A stretch of DNA of 64,000 bases from Stereum hirsutum FP-91666 SS1 (taxonomy: Eukaryota; Basidiomycota; Agaricomycetes; Russulales; Stereaceae), in NCBI RefSeq assembly GCF_000264905.1, contig NW_006763156.1, positions 36,987 to 100,986 on the forward strand, given 5' to 3'. The translations under genes and the position numbers were made by a program. This document shows positions 54,994 through 64,000 of this stretch, piece by piece. A model generated the notes under the pieces. It was given only the letters and a program-made list of their open reading frames with translations, had not been told where the DNA came from and did not search any database. How positions within the stretch are numbered: position 1 is the stretch's first letter; every line of letters starts with the position of its first letter.

Positions 54994-57900
54994 CTACTCC
55001 CCCCTCTTGATCATATCCGCCAGCTTCTCCGCCATAGCAACTACGATCGCCACTGGATGTCCGCTCATTTGGGTGGGGAAAACACTTGCGTCACATACCC
55101 TCAAACCCTTGACTCCATGGACACGTAATGTTGGGTCAACGGCACCTGTCTCGGGCGTTCGAGAAATCCTACAGCTCGACGTCTATCGTCATTCGAATGG
55201 ATGAGCAACGGTCAAAGAGTAATGACAGTCAGAATGAGCAGAGTCGAACACAGCGAAAGGTATGCTACCCACCGGGTGGAATGCAGCGACGCAGTTTCTC
55301 CTCACAAATGCTTTGATCTGCTCGTCCGTGATCTTGTCAGGGTCAGCATCTCCCGGCCAGAAATACGACGTCGTATCCTCTTCGTGCGGTTTCAAGTCGA
55401 AGATACCCTTCATGCGCTCGGTACGAGCAAGTCGGAGGACAAATCGGACGCCACGGACTACAGTATTCAGATCATTTTCTGAGGAGAGGAAGCTGTTTGT
55501 GCGGTGATACAAAGAACATGTATGGAGTGGGGAGAGTTGGAAAAAAGATTCATTGAGATCAAGCATCCGCATTGCGAGGACTGGGAGAAGGACGAACTTT
55601 GGGTCGATGAGAGGCTTATCGTACACACTGCTTGTCTTCAGTCGTACGCTGCCAGAACTTTCCGGTTTGAGTGCCAATGCACCCTGTATTCGGTAATACC
55701 TCGTCAGTTTGAGTTCAGCAGTGTCACGCTCGAGCGGAAGAGTCGACGTACGATCGAAACACCATGTACGCCCTTCGGAGGTGGCACACCAAAACCGAGG
55801 ACAACAACCGGAAACCAAAGTATCTCGATATCGGGTGCATTTGGCCCAGAGCTGGTATCACGAATAGACAGCGGCGTGCTCGCCTTCCCGTCAAACGGAA
55901 TCCTGAATATGCTTTGTATTAGCACCCATCTCAACTTCTCCAATACTGCGACAAAAACGGATGAGGGGAAAGCAGAAAGTAGAAACATACCTTTCATCGT
56001 CGCTCCTGAGGAATGCTGCCCCTGGAGCCGCCGAAGCCGCCATTGGTCCTGTACCCGAGATTGCCCACCTAACCATCGCCTTCAATCCACTGAAAGGTTG
56101 GTTCAGATAATCAAACGTGTATCCAGGCTTTGCTCTGATATTCAGTGGCCCAGCAGAAATGTGATCGTAGTAGTTGAGTCCGACTTGTGGGAGGTCCTTG
56201 ATGGTGGCGATGGGTGGAGAGAGGGACGAAAGATGCGAGGAAGGGCCGAGGCCGGAGAGAAGGAGAAGTTGAGGGGTAGCGATCACACCTAGATTAATTT
56301 GCAGTCAGTGCGATTGCAGTGAGATAGTCTTGGTGGAGTGCAATGGGAATACGCACCACAACAAACGATCACCTCCTTCCCTGCTTTTACGCGCCACTTT
56401 TGCCCGTTCCTCGTCTGCGACACTTGTACACCAACCGCTCTCGGCTCCGCCGCCGAGTCTTTATCGGTGGTGGAAAAGATGATCTTCTCGGTGTAGGTGT
56501 TGACCGCGATGGTGAGGTTGGGTCGCGCAACCACGGAAGGCGTGAGGTAGGCTTTCGCCGGGGAGTGGCCTGTGGTAGTAGTATGGTAATCACATCGGTA
56601 ATACGTCGATGAGTGAGCAGTTGAAGATGGGACAGCGAATGAGAAATGTTACGCACGTCCGCCTTTCCCATCAAGATACTCCGTGAATGTGCTCGCTCCA
56701 CGAGGGCCCTTCAACGTATTCAGATCTCTATGCGTGGTGAATTTGTGACACAATTCCCTCATTAGTATGTTGAAAATGACGCAGGAGCGTAGACAGGGTG
56801 CTAAGACAGCAAATAGTATGAGATACGCACGGGATCCTTGGAACACCAACCTCCTCACACGCATCTAAAATATGCTCGTGAATCGGCTATTACACGCCAC
56901 CGCCACACATAAATACGTTCAGTATCAAATGATCCTGACGAGAGATAGGTACGTACTGCCTGCTGAACATATCCCGTCTTCCATACTCCGTTCGAGCCAT
57001 GATCGGATTCCTTGATCCCAGGGTGTTGAGGTGAGGGAGCGAATTGTTCGGATTTGAGGATATATCTGCGAGGAGTTGAATACATATATCAGCAGTGATC
57101 TTGGGAGCGGAGTAATGATAGACATTGGGCAGGAGAAGACATAGAACACTTACGGCCTCAGCTCTTCGTATGACCATCCTTCTGCTCCAAGCTTTACCCA
57201 CTCGTCGAAATCTAGAAACAATGCCCACCACAGAGTCAATCGTCAATCCATAACTGGGCGGACAGAGATGCACTGACCTTCAGGGGCACAATGTTGGAAC
57301 AGTAGCGCATTGATAGAGCTACATAGTTCATCGTGAGTCAGTATGAAGTACAGTGCAATGATGCAGCAGTGTGGAAGGAAGAACGGGCCTACCTAGTTCC
57401 ACCGACGACCTTTCCGCGCGGGATAGGTAGGACGCGGTCATTCGCGTGCTTCTGAGGCCTGTCAAAGCGTTGGGAGCATCGGTGCAGTCAGTATTACAAG
57501 GGATAGATATGGTAGGAGGAATAAAACGAACGTCGTCTCGTAATCCCAGTCCACACGACTCTTCAACAACTTCGGCCACGCGAGAGGAATACGCGTCAGG
57601 TACTCCTTCTCGTGGCTTCATTTCCCGATTCCATCATTTCGTGATCACCAACGGCCATCCGAAGAACCAAACAAGAAAGTAAACGTAGAGCGTGACAACG
57701 AAAGACAAAGAGAACATCGTCAGAGAAATAAGAAAACGCAGAAGGAAGAGAAAACGCACCTATTTCCCGCCTCAATTAGCAGAACCGTAGTGCCCGCATC
57801 CTCCGATAGCCTTGACGCAAGTACACAACCGGCCGTACCTATCCAGTCCATATTTATCAACTCATATGACCATATGGAAGCGACCAGCCGTAATATGTAG

Positions 57901-58120
57901 GACAAAACCTGAACAAGGCCTTGCTTTGGGTCGGCGAATAATGGAGGGGAAGAAGAGTAGGGGGAAATCGAGGTAAGAGCGGAAGAGGATGATACATACC
58001 TCCACCGACGATGACATAGTCATACTCCTTCCACTTCCCAGTATCCGCTTCAGCAGTTCCTTCGGTCACCGGTGTCGCCCAGTGCGAAGGGTTGGTCAAG
58101 TACGATTGCGAGGAGCCCAT
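54994..58120 (-). CDS. GMC-family FAD-dependent oxidoreductase
   Basis: A flavoenzyme of the glucose-methanol-choline superfamily (CAZy AA3-like), with more than ten exons. It starts at the ATG at 58120 ([16 protein letters not shown]) and has no signal peptide, so it is probably intracellular. The FAD-binding motif [18 protein letters not shown] is created by splicing over a 100+ bp intron, followed by [10 protein letters not shown]. Further landmarks: VIVCCGA and [16 protein letters not shown] (GMC signature 2 region), [14 protein letters not shown], and [15 protein letters not shown] with the first catalytic His. The final exon is [20 protein letters not shown], then [18 protein letters not shown] with the second catalytic His. 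The stop is at 54994. No frame break was seen. The substrate (alcohol, sugar or aryl-alcohol) cannot be assigned from these motifs. Confidence 0.9.
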
Positions 58121-59904
58121 GTTCAAAACGCTTCGAAGTTACACGGTGTTTTGTTCGATGGACGTCGACGTAAGGATCAAAAGGTGGTCGAGATGTAAAT
58201 GTGGACACCCAGGGAGTACAAAGGGGGGAGGTCAGGGATGTCGCTCTCGAGATATCAGCAGCCCGAGGATTAAAAACAATCAGGCGATCCGAACTCGAGG
58301 AACTAGGGGTTCTTATATGTACGTATTTTCGTCGGGGTCGGTAAGGATCCAAGAGGGTCCTAGGAGGTCCAAGAGACATGCTGCAGCGGATAACAGAGCG
58401 CGTTCCGCAAGAACGTCGCGAAACGTGATGTATAGGTCACGTAATTGCTGCTACGGAGAGATACTAGTCCATTCGGGGCCGGACGAAGATCGACTTCTTG
58501 TCAACATGTGGACCTACAGTACGTTAGGCGCAGGGGTGGGAAGGGATATCGGGCATGCGAGTCGGAAAATGAGCGAGGAGGAATGTTTCGGATATGGTAG
58601 AGATATGAGTTGGCCGACCGAGTGTCGACTTGAGCTTGCCCGAGATTCAAGTTGGATACCGACCGAGATACGAATGAGCTGCAGCCCGTCCGAAGAGCCA
58701 AGCATCCTGGGATAAAACATCAGTTAGCCTTACTTGCAATCCTTGTGAGTTGATTGCGTCCCGGGTACTTACGAACCTCGACGCAAGGCAGTGATGAAAG
58801 TTGTGCCGCCGAACATCTTCTGCCGCAAGGGATGCTTGGATCGTCTCGAATCATCCAGACACTGGTGACTGGGATACCAAATATATCGGCGATGTTGATC
58901 GTGCAGGAATTATAGGAGCGGGAATAGGCAGGGACTCCCAGGTACCCATACTTTTGGTGCCACCAGAACGAGCCGGCAGAAACGAGTCTACCCACATATG
59001 GAGAAGGTGAGATATCAACCACCGCCAATAGAGGCCGCAAAAATCGCGATATCAGTGTTTTTCTCAGAGTATGTATGTAGCCTGAGACTAGCTGTCGTCA
59101 TAGGCAACCTGAGGAGGACGCATATTTTAGCCTGTCCGTACTCGTACTGCCGGCTTTGAGATAGACATTGACTACTAGAGAATAGCACATACACAAGTCT
59201 GGTTGGGCCCAGGTAGACCTTCGTCGGGCTGTATACGAAAGAATCGGGAACCACGGGAGAAGACCTTGAGAAGACGCGAGTTTCATCATCCCGCACCAGC
59301 GTACATATCAGCAAGATTCGAGCTCTTCGCACGAAAGATCATAAGCATAGTTGATCCGGGCAGTTGGCAGTCACTCAATCAACTACCGCCCATTACACTC
59401 CTGAACAGGAAAAAGAGAAATAAAGACCCCGATAGACAGCACAAAGACCAGAAGTGACCGCGACTGCTGGAGACAAGCAAGTTGTGGGACGTAAAACAGA
59501 CCAACCCAAAAAGGACGAATTTCGCAGCTTATCCCCGAAAGGGGTGAATTTTTCCGAAAAAGGAGAGCAGCCCATCTCTGATTGGCCGGCAAGAACTTTG
59601 ATTGGCTGTCAACCGTTGCAGCCCTCCAACACAATAGACCCTTAACAGGCTTGGCCATTGTTCGTTTCTTTCGCAGCGATTGGCTGGATCTAGTCTATCA
59701 TACGATTGTATGAAGGATCAATCACTACGGGGGTCACCCGACAGATGCGGAACCTCTCCACGCAACCCTTCGGGTCATATGCAGAGTACGTTTTCCTAAT
59801 GACTCTTACAAAGACTGTACAAGACCTAGGACAGCATCGGAGTTTTCTGCTCTCATCTCCCTTCCTTCCTTGACGGTCAGTTTGCTCGAGTTTTGACGTC
59901 GACC
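58121..59904. other. divergent promoter region, no supported gene
   Basis: This is 1.8 kb between the GMC gene (-) and the 7-TM gene (+). A long plus-strand frame at 58.1-58.7 kb has unlikely composition (many Arg, Ser and Cys; no motifs) and I regard it as spurious. A G+A-rich block at 59500-59570 may be an old repeat fragment. Confidence 0.35.
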
Positions 59905-61641
59905 ATGGCCGCGCCGCCTCTCCCTGACGGCCTCAACTACATCGCCGCCATCAAGCCTGCATTGCAAGACATCCTCATCAGCCAGTCCTTTCTCGTCATC
60001 CTCCTTCCTTTGTCTATCGCACTTTGGATATTCTCGACCGAACGGACGAGAAGGCAGCCGGTGTTTATCCTAAATGCGGTCTCCATTGCGTTGGCGATCA
60101 CGGTGGGTGTGATGTTGGATTGGCGATCGGTGAGTGGTATTTTCATACCCGGGTTGTTGGGCACGAGGGATATTGGTATTTGGTTGGTGGCGTCTGGGGT
60201 CGGATGTGGCTTGGCCTGGAGGACCTGGTCGATAGTTGCCAAATCCAGTGAGCGGATTTCGTTGTGGGAATCCGTTTGCAAAGACATCAACTAGCAGTTC
60301 CTGTTGACTGCAAAGGGAGAACAACTTTCCCGAACGGCAGTGGTCATGATCTGCTCCATTCCCATACTGTGGAATATTGCACGTACATCAACAACGCCAG
60401 CATAACAAAGCAGCTTTCGTACTGAAGACATAGGACAACAACTTCATATCTCCGCACCTATCCCCGATTCACGAACATCATACTAACATGAATCCCACAG
60501 TACCAACTCATGGTCAACCCAACAAAGACCTACCCACTCTCCTTCAACCTCGCCATCTCCATCCTCGGCGTCATCCAAGCCATCCTCGTCGACACGATCC
60601 TCCTCCTCCGCCTCATCTCCGTCTACCCCCTCTCCCTCATCGGTCCCACCCGCTTCATCTCTCTCGTCACCCTCCCCATTGCACTCAAAATCACGCGGTT
60701 CATCAATTTGGTGCTTATCATCAAGATGTTGGCGGATGGGGCGAAGCAGCCGAATGCGGAGGAGGTGTTGCAAGTGGAGTGGGCTAGTGCGCCGTACGTG
60801 AAGATTGAGTGGTTCGCGGAGCTGTTTGATGTCACGTGAGTGGTTTTTGTCCTCTCGGCTTCAAGATGGGATGTGGAGTGTTGACACGAAGGTTGTTCGG
60901 TCGGTCGGCAGGTATGCTTCTGCATTCTTCATCTACAAGATCTGGTTACACCGCAAAGAACGTCGTTCAGTCGGAACTGGGTCTTCACGCAGTACGTCTC
61001 TTTCATCTTTCTATCCATCATATCCGCCTCTAGACATATTATACCCACCCACCGACCCATCACTGGGACTCATCCTAATATACCGTATCACAGGTTCATT
61101 TACCCGCCGCCTCCGCCACGTCTTCTGGATCGCCCTCACAAACTTCGTAATCCCCGCCCTCTTCACCCTCGTCCAAATCATAGTCGTCTACTCCGGCGCA
61201 GACCCCACGACCCTGAACGACATCGTCCTCGTCAACACGAATCTCGCCGTCGTCGGCGTCGTGTTCGCGTCAATCTGGGCGGGTTCGTACTCGAGGGGCT
61301 GGCGCGGGTCGAGCGACACGTATACGGGACCGGGACAGGCGTATAGTCCGAGTATGAGTATCGCGATGGAAGGACGAGCGGGGGGGAGGGGAGGAGAGGG
61401 GATTGTGGGGGTGGGGATGCATATTAGTGCGGGAGAGAGGAGCATGCGGTTTGCGACGAGGGGGACGGTTTTTAGTTCGACGACGGAGACGCCGAGGGAG
61501 TTGAGCGAACGGGAGTTTGGGCCGAAGGAGGCGCGAAAGGAGACGGGGAGTGAGAGTGGGAGTGAGTATGTGAGGGTCGAGGAGCGAGAGGCTAGTAGGG
61601 ATACTAGTGCGGTGGATTTGGAAAAGGGGGTGGCGCGTTGA
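59905..61641 (+). CDS. fungal seven-transmembrane protein, 395 aa
   Basis: Exons that close in phase: 59905-60129, 60501-60835, 60912-60991 and 61094-61641 (1188 nt). Hydrophobic segments in order: ILISQSFLVILLPLSIALWI, FILNAVSIALAITVGVML, SFNLAISILGVIQAILVDTI, FISLVTLPIALKITRFINLV, YASAFFIYKIWL, HVFWIALTNFVIPALFTLVQ and VLVNTNLAVVGVVFASIWAG. That is seven helices with a long acidic/Ser-rich C-terminal tail, as in G-protein-coupled-receptor-like families of Agaricomycetes. It has no STE3 pheromone-receptor hallmarks I can name. The first intron would be 371 bp, far longer than any other here, so a small exon may be hidden in it. Confidence 0.75.
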
Positions 61642-62378
61642 GGGTTAGGACGTCCTTGATGCTTATTGTCGGTCAACGTTGGCTGTTGGGGATGGGGCCG
61701 AGGTTCGCGAGTTGAGGTTGGTTGGGCGAGTTATGTTGTGCGCCATATGTTGTGCACCAGTCCTATCATGCTATGTGGTGTAAATGATCGTACTATCTTG
61801 TTGCCTGCTCGTCCAGTCCTGTCGTTTCTCTGTTGCTTATTTACATCGTCGCTCTTTCGCTTTCTTATACATCTAAAAGTATCTTGTTGTTTAAATTTGC
61901 TCTTTCCGTTGGATCTCCACGAAGCATTGCTGGTTGGTAGCGTGCTGCATAGCTCCAAGGGCCAGCGGTCTGTTCATCCTTCTCAGATCGGGCCACACGC
62001 CACTCTGTTCAACAAACGCCCGGTCGACTCGGATATCAAATACACCATCTCATGATTTTCATCGTCCATCTTCGGTGTTCTCTTTGTATCATTCACCACT
62101 TGCATGAATAATTACTGGGACGTACAAATCTTCACCCTCGGGAGTATCAAGTGCCTCTAATCGTGTTGAGTTTTTGTTAATCTGGCGCATATTGGAAGAG
62201 TAAGTAAGCATTCTAGAGCAGTGGGCTACACTATCAATCGTACTCGACGGAGAGACATCATCTTTGATATCGCTGACTATAACGACACAATGTCATACAT
62301 GTCTTCGCTGATTGGCCGTGTAGCGCATCCTGCATCTATACCCAGAGATATCTGCTCCTAAAACCAATTGTCATCGTC
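61642..62378. other. intergenic region, nothing coding
   Basis: This holds the 3' UTR of the 7-TM gene and the promoter of the coproporphyrinogen-oxidase-like gene. GCCACACGCCACT at about 61992-62004 belongs to the recurring motif. Confidence 0.35.
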
Positions 62379-63708
62379 ATGTCCACTTCCTCGTCACATC
62401 CATCCGATGAACCACCAATCCGAGACCAAGTTCAGTCCTACATCTACGACCTTCAAGAACGTATCGTGACGGCTCTCGAAGCAATTCCCTCCCCATCCTC
62501 ATCCGCACTACCACTGAAGTTCAACAAACGAGAATGGACGAGGGAAGAAGGCGGAGGTGGGATTGCGTATACGACGAGTCCTACTCCGGCTTCATACTCC
62601 ACAGAAACGAGCGCGGTAGGATGGATGGAGAAGGGCGCGGTGAACGTTTCGATGATACATGGGATGCTAAGTCCGCCGGCGATAAAGCAGATGAGCACTG
62701 AGCATGCTGCGTTAAGGGACGAGGAGTTATCGAAGTGCGTCCCCTCTTCCTTTCCAGTTTATTCTTCATTATCTTTCCTCTCGATAATGTCGCGTTTTCA
62801 TTTCCGCCTCCTTTCTGACGACCAACCGTTACCATGTTACGATTTCATCTTGGTGATATAGGGCCCCTCTTCCGTTCTTCGCAGGTGGCATTAGCATTAT
62901 CCTCCACCCACGCAATCCACATGTCCCCTCCGTCCACGCGAACTACCGCTACATGGAGATCACTTCTCCATCTTCCTCCTCGTCCACCACCGCCACCTCA
63001 TCCGATCCAAAATCACCTCCACCACAGCAGCAACCTCTGACTTGGTGGTTCGGCTTCATAACCGACCTCACTCCGACCTACGCCCACACGCCCCACTTCA
63101 CCCACTTCCACAAAACCCTCAAATCCACCCTCGATGCACACTCCCCGATCCTTTATCCTGCATTCAAAAAGTCCTGCGATGACTACTTTTGGATCGAGCA
63201 TCGGAAGGAGCATAGAGGTGTCGGAGGCGTCAGGGTCGACAATTTCGGAGAGGGGCCGCATGCATATTTTCCGGACGAAGGGAAGGAGGGTAGCGAATGG
63301 AAGAGGCCGAGGACGAAGGAAGGGTTGTTCAAGATGTTGAAAGACGTTGGAGACGCGTTTTTACCATCATATATCCCCATTCTCACCGACCTCGCGCTCT
63401 CGCCTTCGCCCACCCTCGGCCTCTCCACCCTCGCCACGCCGTGGACCCCGCAGCAAAAGAGATGGCAATTGATTCGACGAGGCCGTTCCATCGAGTTTAC
63501 GCTGGTTTATGAGAGGGGAACGAAGTTTGGGTTGGCGGCGAAGGGTGTGAATGTGGAGAATGTGTTGGCGAGTATGCCGGAGGCGGCGGGGTGGGAGTAT
63601 TGTAGTGAGCTAGGGAACGATTGGGAGGGTGAGGACGAAGAGAAGATAAGTGAAGAGGGAAAGATGGTTAGGATCCTGAAGGGGAAACCGATGGCCTGGG
63701 CGGAGTGA
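62379..63708 (+). CDS. divergent coproporphyrinogen III oxidase (HEM13-like), 400 aa
   Basis: Two exons close in phase: 62379-62734 and 62862-63708 (1203 nt). Oxygen-dependent coproporphyrinogen oxidase converts coproporphyrinogen III to protoporphyrinogen IX in haem synthesis. Family blocks present: REEGGGGIAY, KGAVNVSMIHGMLSPPAIKQ, LPFFAGGISIILHPRNPHVP, SVHANYRYMEI, TWWFGFITDLTPTYA, FHKTLKSTLDAHSPILYP, FKKSCDDYFWIEHRKEHRGV, KRWQLIRRGRSIEFTLVYER and GTKFGLAAKGVNVENVLASM. Differences from the consensus fall in otherwise near-invariant spots. WWFGGGTDLTP is WWFGFITDLTP, GGIFFDDL is GGVRVDNF, and VFEKAGVNVS is GWMEKGAVNVS. There is also a Ser/Pro/Gln insertion before the WWFG block. Either this is a lineage-specific paralog with changed activity, or the fungus tolerates unusual substitutions in its only copy. 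Confidence 0.85.
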
Positions 63709-64000
63709 ACGGGAAGAATACATTTTATATTATATAGCGCAACGAGGTTGGAGATTAGAAGGCCATGGAGCGGTTGAGATTGAGAGAAAGGTGAGAGGGC
63801 TATGTGGCGCTGGGGGCTTTCGTGGATACTCGAGGGAATTTAACGGGAAGCGATTTCGGATAGAGCACCCAAAATGTCCTGTTACCTTGAGGTAGCTGGG
63901 GCCGAGTTGTATGCTAGTGGAATTTATTGTTTTTGTACGTGGTGCAGACGACTTATTGCAGGATTTGCTCAGATAAGTCTGCTGTGGCACAGCCAGTGCG
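63709..64000. other. 3' flank of the HEM13-like gene
   Basis: No gene seen. TATGTGGCGCTGG at about 63801-63813 is a further copy of the recurring motif. Confidence 0.3.

Noticed and set aside
58092..58715. 207-codon plus-strand open frame upstream of the GMC gene
   Set aside because: Composition is unlike the neighbouring proteins, there are no splice signals or motifs, and it overlaps the GMC start on the other strand.

Overview
The window is nuclear DNA of a filamentous basidiomycete, most likely an Agaricomycete. Genes sit about 2-3 kb apart on both strands. They are cut by many 45-90 bp introns with GT(A/G)NGT donors, CTAAC/CTNAC-like branch sites and YAG acceptors. The gene set also fits: a HAK-type potassium transporter, fungal BTB/POZ proteins, DUF7025-type AAA ATPases, a CFEM protein, a GMC oxidoreductase and short TATA promoters. 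I rebuilt exon structures by hand; where phases closed exactly over every junction I give predicted protein lengths. No tRNA, rRNA, CRISPR array or intact transposon was found.

Layout. 0-5.5 kb: a small hypothetical protein, decayed remains of a seven-helix membrane protein, and a 490-residue disordered protein (-). 6-10 kb: a HAK/KUP K+ transporter (-). 11.8-13.6 kb: a RhoGAP-domain protein with a degenerate catalytic set (-). 16-25.3 kb: a local family of three coiled-coil proteins that share an N-terminal DDLRDARRE-type signature and end in basic tails, with a decayed copy of one C-terminal domain and an SR-rich protein between them. 26.3-27.2 kb: an aminoglycoside-phosphotransferase-fold protein lacking the usual catalytic Asp.

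28.6-31.9 kb and 47.8-51.2 kb: two paralogous AAA ATPases in the same direction. 32.4-37 kb: a tandem BTB/POZ family, two complete copies and a third that has lost the BTB domain and carries Gly-Trp repeats. 37.2-39.4 kb: a MYND-finger protein (-). 40.5-41.2 kb: a small secreted protein made of duplicated Cys-rich units. 41.9-43.5 kb: a class V aminotransferase (-). 45.8-46.7 kb: a secreted, probably GPI-anchored CFEM protein. 51.6-53.1 kb: a secreted AttH/CrtC-like lipocalin-fold protein (-). 55-58.1 kb: a GMC oxidoreductase (-). 59.9-61.6 kb: a 7-TM membrane protein. 62.4-63.7 kb: a divergent coproporphyrinogen III oxidase.

The genes do not form one obvious pathway. What stands out is repeated local duplication (coiled-coil, BTB, AAA, repeats inside the secreted protein) and several members of enzyme families whose key catalytic residues are changed (APH fold, RhoGAP, coproporphyrinogen oxidase). 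A short GTGGCG/CGCCACA motif, often paired, recurs in the gaps between genes.
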